In this document: one piece after another, positions 15,244-24,485 of the stretch
How positions within the stretch are numbered: position 1 is the stretch's first letter
Layout: every line of letters starts with the position of its first letter
Source of the DNA: Clostridia bacterium
GTDB lineage: Bacteria; Bacillota; Clostridia; Christensenellales; Pumilibacteraceae
NCBI GenBank assembly: GCA_017623455.1
Contig: JAGAPA010000068.1
Span: 1-64,000, forward strand
DNA: 64,000 bases
Reading direction: 5' to 3'
Translations under genes and position numbers: made by a program
Notes under the pieces: model-generated
What the model was told of the DNA's origin: nothing
What the model saw: the letters and a program-made list of their open reading frames with translations, nothing else
Databases searched by the model: none

Positions 15244-16632
15244 ATGGCAAACAAACTTACTATGGACAAGTTGGTTAATCTTTGCAAAGGCAGAGGCTTT
15301 ATCTTTGCCGGAAGCGAAATCTACGGCGGTCTTGCAAACACGTGGGATTACGGTCCTTTGGGCGTTGAACTTAAGAACAACGTTAAGAAGGCTTGGTGGA
15401 AAAAATTCATCACCGAAAATCCTCTTAACGTAGGCGTTGACTGCGCAATCCTTATGAATCCCACTACTTGGGAAGCAAGCGGACACCTTGGCGGATTTTC
15501 AGATCCTCTTATGGATTGTAAATCCTGCAAATCCCGTCACAGAGCTGATACGCTTTGCGAAGACTACATCGCAAAGAAAAACCTTGACGTTAAGGTTGCC
15601 GGCTGGTCTAACGAACAGCTCGAGCAGTTTATCGTAGACAACGGCATCACCTGCCCCGTTTGCGGAAACAAGGAGTTCACTTCTATCAAGAAGTTCAACC
15701 TTATGTTCAAAACGTTCCAAGGCGTAACCGAGGACAGCGCTAACACCGTATATCTTCGTCCTGAAACAGCTCAGGGAATTTTCGTTAACTTTGCAAACGT
15801 TCAGCGTTCCACGCGAGCTAAAGTTCCTTTCGGTATCGGTCAGATCGGTAAATCTTTCCGTAACGAAATCACCCCCGGTAACTTCACTTTCCGTACTCGT
15901 GAGTTCGAGCAAATGGAACTTGAATTCTTCTGCAAGCCCGGAACTGACCTTGAATGGTTTGCTTACTGGAAAGAGTTCTGCAAGAACTGGTTACTCGATC
16001 TTGGCGTAAAGAACGACAACCTCCGTCTTCGCGACCACGACAAAGACGAGCTTTCCTTCTACTCCAAGGCTACTACCGACTTCGAATTCCTCTTTCCGTT
16101 TGGTTGGGGCGAACTTTGGGGTATTGCGGACAGAACGGACTACGACCTTAATTGCCACATCAAAAAGTCGGGCAAGAACCTCGACTACACCGATCCTGTG
16201 ACGGGCGAAAAGTACGTTCCCTACGTTGTTGAGCCTTCGCTTGGAGCGGACAGAGTTGTGCTTGCATTCCTTTGTAATGCATACGAGGAAGAAGAACTTG
16301 AGGGCGGAGATACCAGAGTAGTACTCAAACTCCACCATGCTCTTGCTCCTTACAAGGTTGCAGTTCTTCCCCTTCAAAAGAACCTCACCGAAAAGGCTGA
16401 TCCTCTCTTTAGAGATCTTTGCAAACTCTTCCCCTGTACCTACGACGTTTCCGGCTCTATCGGAAAGCGTTATCGCCGTCAGGACGAAATCGGAACTCCT
16501 TACTGCGTAACCGTAGACTTCGATACTCTCGAGGACGAATCCGTAACTGTTCGTGATAGAGATACTATGCAACAAGAAAGAGTTAAGATTGCCGACCTTA
16601 AGGCATACTTTGACAGCAAGTTCGTTTACTAA
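15244..16632 (+). CDS. glyS: Glycyl-tRNA synthetase, single-chain dimeric type
   Basis: Charges tRNA-Gly. The 462-residue protein is the alpha2 class II form, not the two-subunit GlyQ/GlyS form. It opens with the family signature [18 protein letters not shown] (residues 24-41). Class II motif 2 is visible around [20 protein letters not shown], motif 3 in [15 protein letters not shown] (about 324-338), and [14 protein letters not shown] binds substrate. Two CxxC pairs (CKSCKSR near 97 and CPVCGNK near 138) form a zinc-like insertion. The C-terminal anticodon domain ends the protein. AGGAG lies 8 nt before the ATG. It is monocistronic, bounded by its own promoter and terminator. Confidence 0.97.
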   Translation: MANKLTMDKLVNLCKGRGFIFAGSEIYGGLANTWDYGPLGVELKNNVKKAWWKKFITENPLNVGVDCAILMNPTTWEASGHLGGFSDPLMDCKSCKSRHRADTLCEDYIAKKNLDVKVAGWSNEQLEQFIVDNGITCPVCGNKEFTSIKKFNLMFKTFQGVTEDSANTVYLRPETAQGIFVNFANVQRSTRAKVPFGIGQIGKSFRNEITPGNFTFRTREFEQMELEFFCKPGTDLEWFAYWKEFCKNWLLDLGVKNDNLRLRDHDKDELSFYSKATTDFEFLFPFGWGELWGIADRTDYDLNCHIKKSGKNLDYTDPVTGEKYVPYVVEPSLGADRVVLAFLCNAYEEEELEGGDTRVVLKLHHALAPYKVAVLPLQKNLTEKADPLFRDLCKLFPCTYDVSGSIGKRYRRQDEIGTPYCVTVDFDTLEDESVTVRDRDTMQQERVKIADLKAYFDSKFVY

Positions 16633-16643
16633 AAAACGCAATT

Positions 16644-16680
16644 GAGCGTAACGGAAAAAACCGCTACGCTCTTTTATTTT
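16644..16680 (+). terminator. Terminator of glyS
   Basis: Stem GAGCGTA-CGG/CCG-TACGCTC with an A-rich loop, followed by TTTTATTTT, 11 nt past the stop codon. Confidence 0.85.
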
Positions 16681-16837
16681 ACTGTTCACTTTGCAATCGC
16701 ATAATGCTGTATACTTAGTTTGATAAATCACAATTCTACCAAAATTCCGACAGTCATATAAACTTATTTTTGCACATACGTATACGCCAAACCGCAACAA
16801 AACGCAAAAACGCTCCACTATTTTATATAACGCATAT

Positions 16838-16930
16838 CAAAACAGCGTAAACTTACTCCCATTTGCATACGCATTTCAAAACAACGTAAACTTACTCCCA
16901 TTTGCATACGTATACCAAAACAACGTAAAA
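16838..16930. repeat. Tandem 39-bp repeat, two full copies and a partial third
   Basis: Copies begin at 16838, 16877 and 16916, each starting CAAAACARCGTAAA and continuing ACTTACTCCCATTTGCATAC in the first two. Non-coding. The stretch 16681-16837 shows nothing else I recognise. Confidence 0.8.
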
Positions 16931-16963
16931 AACGGAAACGGTTTTATCCGCTTCCGTTTTTTT
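16927..16963 (-). terminator. Terminator of the SGNH-hydrolase region
   Basis: Minus-strand stem ACGGAAGCGG/CCGTTTCCGT with loop ATAAAA, followed by TTTTTT; about 20 nt past the stop at 16982. Confidence 0.85.
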
Positions 16964-16981
16964 GTTTTTTAAGTTTTTTGT

Positions 16982-18874
16982 TTATTCGGTTCTATAAGTA
17001 CCGTTTGCAGATGAAGCATACTTGTCAATATCAGCCTGAACTGCTGCTTTCTGAGTTGCAAAGCCTTCAGGATCGTTAGAACTCATATAAGCCTTGATAT
17101 CGTAGAATCTTACCTTTGCTTTTTCTGCGCTGAGGTTGAATGCCGTTACGTCCGCGCCTCCCTTATTGACAACACGAAGTTGATCGTTCACGTAGAACAT
17201 TCTGTATCCGCCGGTTACGACAATCTTCCAAGTCAACGTTAAGGTTGTGCTTTCGAACATAAATACATCTTTTGCCGCAGCATTCGTATCGTAGCCCGAA
17301 CCCATATTGAATCCAACCTTATAGTTGTAATTTACGCCATCATTGTTGTCCCACAACAAATATCTGTAATTATCATTACCGTTGAACTTAAACTCAATAT
17401 GTGCATTTGCACCTGCAGGCGCTTCGATAAGATCGAGTTTTCCGCTGATAACGAACTCTGTAGCAAGAGGATTGTTTGCAATCGTAATAATCTTTTGGTT
17501 ATCCCTTACACCTAACGCTACGTTAGTAGTAAACTCTTCCACGTCGTTAACAACTGCATTTTCAGGAAGCATGTTGTCAATAACTGTTTTATCTGTAGAT
17601 ACTGTAAAGCCGGTAATAGTATAATTCAAGTTTTCCGAACCGAAACCGATATACAAAGCATCACTCTTAAGTTCTATCATTTTGGTTACGCCGTCAAGCG
17701 TTACGTAAGCCTTCTTATCTTTTACAACAAGACTGAACTCAACGGTATAATCATTATCGTCCCACTTGTACGCAGAATTCTCTCCGCCGTTTCCGTATCC
17801 CCACAAAATAGGCTTAACAACGTTCTGTCCACCGTGCTTACGAACGATTACGTCAATAATATTGTAATTACCTGCTGTTGCCCACGAATTGTCGGGATTT
17901 TCCATAAGAAGAATTTCCGCGAACTGGTTGTTTGCAACTACAATATCTTTCATATTCATAGTTCCCCAAACAGCCACGTTGCCTTGAATATACTTCTGAT
18001 TCTTCGTATCGTACAAATACGCTCTGGTTCTCGTGCCTTTACCTGCGTTGTTTATGGTAAGTGTATCTCCGCTAAGCGTTACTTCTCCGTCACCGCAAGC
18101 CTTCTGAATAGGATTTAGAACCTTTATAACGTAATCGTCAAAGTTTACACCAGCTTCTTCCAAAAGATCGGTATAAACGTAATAGTTTTCAAGTTTGATA
18201 TGAACGGAGTCACGAAGTTTAGACGAATCAATATATCCGCCACTACTTACGCCCGTTGTAGTAAAGTACTTCAAACTATCGAGGAACGTTACCTTGTCGG
18301 TATTGTCGCAATACTCTTTTGCCATAGCGTTGGAAATATCTGCCTGCTGGTTGGAAAACTCCAACGTAGCATCAATTCCACGCTTATAGGTACGGTACTC
18401 AACCGAGAAGTAATAAATTTGAGTATTGGGAAGAGCGTTGTGAAGGGTTGCAAGCATATCTACTACGTCGCGTCCGGTCTGCGCTCCGCTCTTATTCAAA
18501 TCGTAAATATCGTTTGTTCCAACGTGTACTACCAATGTCTTGGGAGCATAGGGAACGACTGCGGAAACCCAATCGGTAACCTCGTCAGTTCTCGTTCCAC
18601 CTACACCAAACGAATATGCGTTCTTACCGGGGAAGTACTTGGTGTAGAAATCCGACCAATAACTTCCGGGAGCGTTATATCTTCCTGCGTCAAAGAAGGA
18701 GTCGCCCATAAATACGATAGAGTCTGTATCCTTTACAAGTTTAGCTTCGATATCCGCCTTGTGAGTGGTATATCTAGAGCCAAAGTTGTTGTTTACTGCA
18801 AAACTTGTGCTAAACGAAGTGGATACGTAGTCGTAAATCTTATCGTAGGTCTTTACGGTAAACGTATCTTCCAT
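16982..18874 (-). pseudogene. C-terminal part of an interrupted lipoprotein: SGNH/GDSL hydrolase
   Basis: An open frame of 630 residues from an ATG at 18874. It is in the same reading frame as the lipoprotein at 19031-20527; the 52 codons between them (18875-19030) are open and coding-like and complete an Ig-like domain. Only a single TGA at 19031-19033 separates the halves. The hydrolase domain (about 50-240) has the SGNH blocks: GDS in IVFMGDSFFDAG (Ser59), GVGGTRTDE, GTND (Asn121), and DSVH (Asp222, His225). Two further beta-rich, carbohydrate-binding-like modules follow (about 260-420 and 440-610). SGNH enzymes are esterases or lipases, often on acetylated polysaccharides. The ATG at 18874 has no good ribosome site, so this half is probably not made alone. 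Confidence 0.65.
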
Positions 18875-19030
18875 CTCGTTTTCTTCGTTTTTAGCGGTAA
18901 CTACAACCGTCTTACCTACGTTGTTTACGGTGATAAAGCCCTTGTCGGAAATGCTGATATCGTTACCCTCAAAGGTATAGGTAAGGGGAGCGGTAAAGCC
19001 TTTTTTAGAGAATATTACGGGAACGTATCT

Positions 19031-19033
19031 TCA
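19031..19033 (-). other. In-frame TGA interrupting a ~1180-residue lipoprotein
   Basis: The codons read GAT AGC TGA AGA TAC GTT. Frame is kept on both sides and the downstream protein continues a recognisable Ig-like domain. A TGG tryptophan codon is the simplest ancestral reading (one base change). Confidence 0.8.
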
Positions 19034-20527
19034 GCTATCCTTTGTTGCGATAACAACGTCGGAGATGGACATCGTGCCGTTATAATCTCTCTCGTCGTAA
19101 ATTGCGGTATACGTTTCAAAATCGGTTACTTTGGTATCGCCAGTTATGGTATTGCCTTCGCTGTCTACCCAATGGCTAAACGTATAAATCTTGCCAAGCA
19201 CGGTATCGGTAGGTCTATCGGTATCGGTGGGAAGATGATCTGCAAGCGCTTCGCCTACGTTAATCTTCTTGGTTGTTATATTTCCGTATACGTCGAAAGT
19301 AATCGTATAACGCTTATACTCAACGTCAAATACTGCAGTGTAAGTCATCTCGCCCTTTACGGTATCGGTATCGACTATTACGTTGTTTTCAGCGTCAACC
19401 CAATGGCTAAACGTATAGATAGCGTCGTCGTCTTCAGCCTTTGTAGGTGCGCCTAAAAGGGTAAGAAGGTTAGAGCCGTACTCTACGTTTTCTACGCTAT
19501 TCTTTCCGTCCACGCTAATAGTAACGTCGTACTTTCTTACGCTTGGGGTATAGATTGCCTTATATGTAGCCGAGCCGTTTACTTCCGCTACCTCCTCGCC
19601 GTTTACGTCCTCAAAGTGAGAGAACGTGTACACGGTGTCTACCGTAGACGCTTTAGTTATAGTGGTAGGAGTAAAATCACTCAAAGTCGTGCCAAAAGGA
19701 ATGTTTTCTCTATTAATTACAGTTCCGTTGTCAAGATCGATTGCGATATTGTATAATCTTTCCGTCTTCTTAAAGTAAGGAACGATTTCGATAGGCTCGG
19801 TAATAACCGTTGCAAAATCGTAGAGATTGCCGTTGCACATCCAGAACTTGAACTCATAGGTATATCCCAAATCCGGCTCTTTAGTGGGATTAGTTTCGGG
19901 TTTAGAAACAGTTCCACCGTATGGTACGTTTACAACCGTGCCGTTAATCGTTACCGCTACGGTAAGAGGAACGGACGAATATTTAGCATAAATTACGGTA
20001 TTATCCTCTGTCACCTTATCTACCGCGAAATTCCATCTCTTCTCAACGCCGTTGTTAAGCACGTACCAATGCTGGAACGTATAACGCTTGTTTGCATCCG
20101 CGTCGTCGTACGTCTTATCAATAGTAGGTTCAGTAACCTTACCACTTGATTTATTTACTGTAGTGGTAGATATAGTGGTGTCGCCGTTCTTGAACGTTAC
20201 GTTAAGAACGATCTCGCGTCTTTCAAACTTGGGTGTAAGAGTAACATCGCCCGTTACCTTATCCACGTCAAAGTCCCAAAGCTTGGTTTCTCCCTCGCTG
20301 TCGGTATACTGCCAACCTTCAAACACGTACAGATATCCGCCCGACTCATAGTCTTCCAAGGGCATGGGCTCGGACAAAAGTCCGTCCTTTTCTACGCTTT
20401 CGGTCACACCGTTGAGCGTAACGTCAAAGTATGTCTTTTTCGGCGGTGTCTGATTACAGGCCACAGCCATAGACATTGCTCCTCCCACAAGAGCAAGAGC
20501 TAAAAGTTTAGTAATCTTTTTTCTCAT
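19031..20527 (-). CDS. N-terminal part of an interrupted lipoprotein with Listeria-Bacteroides-type repeats
   Basis: A 498-residue frame with a lipoprotein signal peptide (MRKKITKLL start, cysteine in AVACN at about residue 24) and then about six tandem beta-grasp repeats of the InlB-B/Listeria-Bacteroides type. Each has a core like YTFSHWVD or YTFQHWYV followed by a YTAIYD/YAKYS-like ending. These repeats usually act as spacers on surface proteins. The frame ends in a TGA at 19031 where the next domain would begin, and continues open for 682 codons after it, so the intact product would be about 1180 residues ending in an SGNH hydrolase. The cause may be a nonsense mutation, a sequencing error or readthrough. 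A perfect promoter and AGGAGG site show that the front end is expressed. Confidence 0.7.
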   Translation of the reverse strand: MRKKITKLLALALVGGAMSMAVACNQTPPKKTYFDVTLNGVTESVEKDGLLSEPMPLEDYESGGYLYVFEGWQYTDSEGETKLWDFDVDKVTGDVTLTPKFERREIVLNVTFKNGDTTISTTTVNKSSGKVTEPTIDKTYDDADANKRYTFQHWYVLNNGVEKRWNFAVDKVTEDNTVIYAKYSSVPLTVAVTINGTVVNVPYGGTVSKPETNPTKEPDLGYTYEFKFWMCNGNLYDFATVITEPIEIVPYFKKTERLYNIAIDLDNGTVINRENIPFGTTLSDFTPTTITKASTVDTVYTFSHFEDVNGEEVAEVNGSATYKAIYTPSVRKYDVTISVDGKNSVENVEYGSNLLTLLGAPTKAEDDDAIYTFSHWVDAENNVIVDTDTVKGEMTYTAVFDVEYKRYTITFDVYGNITTKKINVGEALADHLPTDTDRPTDTVLGKIYTFSHWVDSEGNTITGDTKVTDFETYTAIYDERDYNGTMSISDVVIATKDS

Positions 20528-20570
20528 ACAATCCTCCTATTAATAAACGTAAGACTTAGTCTTTAGCAAT

Positions 20571-20599
20571 ATTATATCACTTAAAAATCGCAATGTCAA
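20571..20599 (-). promoter_or_regulatory. Consensus promoter of the interrupted lipoprotein gene
   Basis: Minus-strand TTGACA, 17-nt spacer, TATAAT: perfect boxes and spacing, about 45 nt before the ATG. Confidence 0.9.
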
Positions 20600-20609
20600 T
20601 ATAAAAAAA

Positions 20610-20623
20610 TTGCATTTATGCAA
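20610..20623. promoter_or_regulatory. 14-bp palindrome upstream of the -35 box, possible operator
   Basis: TTGCATTTATGCAA is a perfect inverted repeat (TTGCAT/ATGCAA) ending 11 bp before the -35 box of the lipoprotein gene. It resembles TTGCAATGCAA at 2627. Binding by a regulator is inference. Confidence 0.35.
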
Positions 20624-20674
20624 CTATATTGATGTTTTTCACAACGCAACTTAAAAAAAGCGATTCCAATATTG

Positions 20675-20710
20675 TAAAAAAGCAAGCTCGGTTTAATATC
20701 CGAGCTTGCC
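20675..20710 (-). terminator. Terminator of the lipoprotein gene at 20744
   Basis: Perfect 10-bp stem GCAAGCTCGG/CCGAGCTTGC with an 8-nt loop, followed by TTTTTT on the minus strand. Confidence 0.92.
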
Positions 20711-20743
20711 TGGTTAAATTCTAAAATTTTACGCTATTTTTCT

Positions 20744-21631
20744 TTACACTCCCACGTAAGAAACGTAAGCATTCTGATAGTAGGTAGCAAGAGGAATCTT
20801 AGTTCTTATAATCTCAGTACCGTCGGGGTTTTCTCCGTCCGATCCGCTTCCGGGATGATACTCCTCTTCATAAACAAACGCGTCGGTATAACCGATATAA
20901 AGAGAAAATTCGTACATAACACTGAGCACGTAAAGCTGACCGATTGCAGTTGTGGGACGACTGAAGATTGCGTTTTGAATAAAGTCTTGAGCAATCTTGT
21001 TTGCCTGAGCTTCGTCCTTAAACTTAACTCTTACCTTATCGTCGCCGGATTCGGTTGTTTCATCTCTGTCATAATCCACGACAACTTCTATAATCTCCTC
21101 GCCCTCAACGACTTCGGAGCGTTTGATATCCTTGTACATATAATAATCGGAAACAGCTTTGCCTTTCGCCATAATCTGCTTTGCAATAACAGCCATATAC
21201 TCGCTGTTGCTGGTCATGTTGAGCGCGCGTCCCGTATCTCTCCAGGCTTTTCCTACCCAAATCTTATCCTCGTCTACTCTCTCCGCATACTCTACAAGAA
21301 TGGGCGAAAGCAAGTCGTAATACTCGAGATGAGCCGATTTGTCATTCTCGGCGTCAATCATTTTTTCCGCCTCTCCATCAAGATAATCGTCAAGATAGTC
21401 GTAATACGTCATCAAAAGCTCTACGTTGTACTTAATCTCACTGTTTGGACGGTTGAGCTTGATAGAAGTCTTGGTTCGATTATACATCCACTCGGTAAAC
21501 TCTTCGTTCGTTACGTTGGACTTATCAAGATTATCGTGCAGGTAGTTATACTCTTCCATATTACAAGCCACCGAGAACATCATGGTAAGCGCAATGAGAA
21601 GAGCCAATGCAATTTGTGCTATTTTTTTCAT
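20744..21631 (-). CDS. Predicted lipoprotein of unknown function
   Basis: A 295-residue protein with a lipoprotein signal peptide (MKKIAQIALALLIALTMMF, then SVAC with Cys at about 23). The mature part is mainly alpha-helical, acidic and rich in Tyr and Asp (YYDYLDDYLDGEAEKM), with no enzymatic motif I know. A short low-complexity PGSGSDGENPDG loop lies near residue 265. GGAGG precedes the ATG by 4-5 nt and there is a good promoter and terminator, so it is a real single-gene unit. It lies beside two other lipoprotein genes (19031 and 21758), suggesting an envelope cluster. Function not recognised. Confidence 0.8.
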   Translation of the reverse strand: MKKIAQIALALLIALTMMFSVACNMEEYNYLHDNLDKSNVTNEEFTEWMYNRTKTSIKLNRPNSEIKYNVELLMTYYDYLDDYLDGEAEKMIDAENDKSAHLEYYDLLSPILVEYAERVDEDKIWVGKAWRDTGRALNMTSNSEYMAVIAKQIMAKGKAVSDYYMYKDIKRSEVVEGEEIIEVVVDYDRDETTESGDDKVRVKFKDEAQANKIAQDFIQNAIFSRPTTAIGQLYVLSVMYEFSLYIGYTDAFVYEEEYHPGSGSDGENPDGTEIIRTKIPLATYYQNAYVSYVGV

Positions 21632-21666
21632 ATTTCCTCCAAAGGGTATGTATCAATATCCTTATT

Positions 21667-21695
21667 ATTATACCCTTAAACGGAAATAAAATCAA
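21667..21695 (-). promoter_or_regulatory. Promoter of the lipoprotein gene at 20744
   Basis: Minus-strand TTGATT, 17-nt spacer, TATAAT. The -10 region lies within GGGTAT...ATACCC arms about 25 bp apart, which could be an operator. Confidence 0.8.
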
Positions 21696-21757
21696 GTGTT
21701 TTGACAAAACTCTTTGCCACAAGCCTAAAATTTAACGCTCGTTGCTTAAAAAACAGT

Positions 21758-22432
21758 CTATTTACCCTTGGTTGCGACAACCGCTCCGCTCTCACAGTCG
21801 ATAAGCACCGAATAGCACTCGCTTTCGCTCTTGCAAAACGCTACGTACCAAAAATACTTTCCGTCCTCTTCGACGGGGTTTGCAATCATTCTAATGTACA
21901 CCTCGCCGTCGAACGTTCCGTTTACAAGATGATTTTCAAGCGTTTCTTTAAGCTCCTTCCTTGCCGTATCAAGCGCGTAAGAAGCGGTCTTTGTGCTGTC
22001 CGTCTTTACGGTTTTTAGCACGGTCTGAAACGTATCGTTTGCAGTTTTTACGCACACGTCTATCTCTTTTGCGTTCGTTTTAGCGCCTGCTTCAAACGAA
22101 TAAGAATCGTTAAACGGATGCTTTTTCATTACTCCGCCGTACGTTTTTCCCTCTATCTCAAACTCACACTCGGGCGCGGAAGTAAACACTCCCTCCACCG
22201 TAAGAATAAAAAATTCCTCTCGTCCGTTGGGAATACCGTCCGTTTTATAGTTCTTTTCGCGCTCTCCGCTAACCGCGCTAAACGACCATTCGTCCACGAC
22301 AGACACGTACACGTTATCTCTGATTTCGGATATAACCTTATCATACCCACTACCGTTTTTTGCGCATCCCGAAAAAAGAAGAAAGATAGCGCAAAGAGTA
22401 GAAACACTTATAATACTCAATAATTTTCTCAT
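21758..22432 (-). CDS. Predicted lipoprotein with PepSY-like C-terminal segment
   Basis: A 224-residue lipoprotein: basic MRKLL start, hydrophobic core, and lipobox LFSGC with Cys at about 23. The end (YFWYVAFCKSE...CYSVLIDCESGAVVA) has the beta-hairpin look of PepSY-type domains, which often sit in secreted inhibitors or sensors. No catalytic motif is visible. I start at ATG 22432, where AAGGAGAG is 4-5 nt upstream, rather than the longer frame to 22453. It lies after the terminator of the YgjP gene, so it probably has its own promoter, though I could not place one; the short gap may mean readthrough transcription. Function unknown. Confidence 0.75.
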   Translation of the reverse strand: MRKLLSIISVSTLCAIFLLFSGCAKNGSGYDKVISEIRDNVYVSVVDEWSFSAVSGEREKNYKTDGIPNGREEFFILTVEGVFTSAPECEFEIEGKTYGGVMKKHPFNDSYSFEAGAKTNAKEIDVCVKTANDTFQTVLKTVKTDSTKTASYALDTARKELKETLENHLVNGTFDGEVYIRMIANPVEEDGKYFWYVAFCKSESECYSVLIDCESGAVVATKGK

Positions 22433-22449
22433 AATTCTCTCCTTGAAAA

Positions 22450-22481
22450 ACAAAAATCGTTACGCTAAATATACGTAACGA
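22450..22481 (-). terminator. Terminator at the end of the dgt-to-ygjP operon
   Basis: Perfect 8-bp minus-strand stem TCGTTACG/CGTAACGA with a 9-nt loop, followed by TTTTTGTTTTTC. Confidence 0.88.
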
Positions 22482-22502
22482 CCTTTACTTTTATTCGTGT
22501 TT

Positions 22503-23186
22503 CTATTGATTTTTTACAGGCATAACAAGCGACTTACTTATCCTTTTATAATCAGGCATAAATCTTTCAATATAACCGTAAAAATTCCTATCGTGATTGC
22601 GATGAACAGTATGGGTAAGCTCGTGCAAAACAACGTAGTCTATGCACTCGCTCTTTTGAGATAATAACCGCAATGAAAACGCTATCTTTTTAGTAACCAC
22701 ATTGCACGATCCCCACCTCGATTTCATATCCTTAAAAACAACGTCACTACAATCCAAACCCGTAATTGTATTCCACTTTTTTAAGCTACCGACAACTTCG
22801 CGCTCCAGACTGAATTTCATCCAGTCAAGCAAAATCTTTTCTCTTCTTTCCACGTTCTTTTCGCTTAAGTGAACAAGTACACTATCACCTGAAAGCTCCA
22901 CTTTTTTCCCACCATCAATTACAAGTTTGATAGTATACGTATTGCCCAAAATCGTTATTTTGTCGCCATTGTTACATCGGTTTATAAAAAACGGACCGTC
23001 GCTCTTTTTTGCAAGCACACTTCTTATCCATTCGGTTTTAGACAACACGAAAGACTGCACGTACTCTATCTTTGCGCTTTTGGGCGCACTTATTGAAACA
23101 GAGCCGTCGGGGTCCACTTTAAGCGTTATGCGCCTGACGTTTTTTCTTATTAATTTTACTTCGATTCCGTCTACGTTTATAACCAT
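22503..23186 (-). CDS. YgjP-like (DUF45) zinc metalloprotease
   Basis: A 227-residue cytosolic protein of the YgjP/WLM family. The zinc site is in VVLHELTHTVHRNHDRNFYG (about 183-202): HELTH supplies two histidines and the catalytic Glu, and the third ligand is the His in NHDRNF, the family pattern. The N-terminal half is beta-rich (VKLIRKNVRRITLKVDPDGS), as in homologues that sit beside restriction or repair genes. The physiological substrate is not known. It is the last gene of the long operon, 23 nt after the phosphatase gene, and is followed by a strong terminator. The ribosome site is weak (GGTAG). Confidence 0.88.
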   Translation of the reverse strand: MVINVDGIEVKLIRKNVRRITLKVDPDGSVSISAPKSAKIEYVQSFVLSKTEWIRSVLAKKSDGPFFINRCNNGDKITILGNTYTIKLVIDGGKKVELSGDSVLVHLSEKNVERREKILLDWMKFSLEREVVGSLKKWNTITGLDCSDVVFKDMKSRWGSCNVVTKKIAFSLRLLSQKSECIDYVVLHELTHTVHRNHDRNFYGYIERFMPDYKRISKSLVMPVKNQ

Positions 23187-23209
23187 ATTTTCTACCGCTA
23201 AACAAAACT

Positions 23210-23842
23210 TTATACGTACTTAAAATCAGCCTTAAGCTCCTTTAGATATTCCTCGTATGCATAGTATTCCACACTATACTTCCCGTCCCTATATATAAGC
23301 TTTGTTACAGATGCGTTTCTCGGAATATCATTTGCGCTTGCATTTTCACTTAAGTATCCAATCCCACACATAACGGAAAGAATTATACCGCCGTGAGCGG
23401 ATATTACAAAGCTTTTACCCTCGTGCTTTTTTACAAGCTCGTCCATTCCACCTATAAAACGCTCAGCCGCAAACTTTGCGGTTTCTCCCTCTGTCGGCTC
23501 TGCCAAGAGGGGAAATTTACACCATTTGTTAAACTCAGCGTCGTTCTTGGAAAGATAGCTCTTTTCCTTTCCTTCCCACCTTCCGAAATGAAGCTCAATA
23601 AATCTATCGTCAGCTATTACCTGTTTGCCTATCTTCTCACCAAGCGGAGATACTGTGTCTACCGCTCGAGAAAGCGGACTTGAATAAATAGCAACAATGT
23701 TCTTATCTTCCAAAAACTCACAAATCTTCTGAGCCTGTTTTCTACCCAACTCGCTTAGCGGAACGTTTGTACTTCCCGTAAACGTACCCGTCTTATTCGC
23801 AATGCTTTCGCCGTGTCTTGTAATATAAATTATAGTTTCCAT
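23210..23842 (-). CDS. Histidine phosphatase family protein (phosphoglycerate mutase-like), copy 1
   Basis: A 210-residue enzyme of the branch-1 histidine phosphatase superfamily. The phosphohistidine motif is YITRHGESIANKTG (His about 10). The second Arg is in SSPLSRAVDT, the acid in ELHFGRWEG, and the second catalytic His in VISAHGGIILSV (about 151). Members include cofactor-dependent phosphoglycerate mutase, alpha-ribazole phosphatase and broad-specificity phosphatases; the length and sequence do not decide among them. It follows a related copy with one base between stop and start, so the pair is co-translated and probably arose by duplication, though they are now quite divergent. Confidence 0.9.
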   Translation of the reverse strand: METIIYITRHGESIANKTGTFTGSTNVPLSELGRKQAQKICEFLEDKNIVAIYSSPLSRAVDTVSPLGEKIGKQVIADDRFIELHFGRWEGKEKSYLSKNDAEFNKWCKFPLLAEPTEGETAKFAAERFIGGMDELVKKHEGKSFVISAHGGIILSVMCGIGYLSENASANDIPRNASVTKLIYRDGKYSVEYYAYEEYLKELKADFKYV

Positions 23843-23843
23843 T

Positions 23844-24485
23844 TTATACCGTTATATCGTCCAAATGTCCGACAAACCCCTCCTCTACAAGCGTAATTTT
23901 TCCGTTTTCTATCTCAATAGTTGTAATAGAAGCGTTAGGCAAACGGGATTCTGCCCTCTTTGCGCCCACCATGGTACAGCCGTTTTTAAGATACGTCAAA
24001 AAGCACATCAACGCTATCGAATGTGTAGCAATATAAACTTTTTTACCGGTGTGGTTTTTCTCGATATCGTACAAGCCTTTTACAAACCTATCCGCAACCT
24101 CGGGCGCGCTTTCTCCGCCTTTGGGGAACTTGACGGTAACAAATCCGTCGGCATCTCTGTATTTTGCATAAGAACCGTCCTCTTGCAATAACGCTTGCGT
24201 CCAGACCATTCCCTCGTAAATCTCTCCAAAGTTAAACTCGGCAAATCTGTCGTCTATATTAATAGGTAAGTTTTTAAGCTTTGACGTAAAAGAAGCCGTA
24301 TCTTTTGCTCTTTTAAGATTGCTTGAATATATCACGTCCAAGTGCTTGTCCGCAAAATATTCGGCTACCTGCTCTCCCTGTCTTAAACCCTCTTCAGTAA
24401 GCTCTACGTCTGTACAGCCTACAACCTGCATGTTCTTATTGCCCGTACTGTAACCGTGACGAACAAGATATATCGTAGTTTTCAT
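23844..24485 (-). CDS. Histidine phosphatase family protein (phosphoglycerate mutase-like), copy 2
   Basis: A 213-residue relative of the neighbouring phosphatase. Motifs: YLVRHGYSTGNKNMQVVG (His about 9; the usual RHGE is RHGY here, as in some members), SSNLKRAKDTA, EFNFGEIYEGM, and IATHSIALMCFL for the second His, with Ser replacing the common Gly after it. The start is set at 24485, where AAGGAG is 5 nt upstream; a TTG six codons earlier would put the ribosome site inside the gene. The ATG overlaps the preceding stop codon by 4 nt. Substrate unknown. Confidence 0.9.
   Translation of the reverse strand: MKTTIYLVRHGYSTGNKNMQVVGCTDVELTEEGLRQGEQVAEYFADKHLDVIYSSNLKRAKDTASFTSKLKNLPINIDDRFAEFNFGEIYEGMVWTQALLQEDGSYAKYRDADGFVTVKFPKGGESAPEVADRFVKGLYDIEKNHTGKKVYIATHSIALMCFLTYLKNGCTMVGAKRAESRLPNASITTIEIENGKITLVEEGFVGHLDDITV

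Noticed and set aside
18200..19456. A 418-codon plus-strand frame spanning the TGA of the split lipoprotein
   Set aside because: Antisense shadow; the minus strand encodes clear SGNH and repeat domains with promoter and ribosome site.
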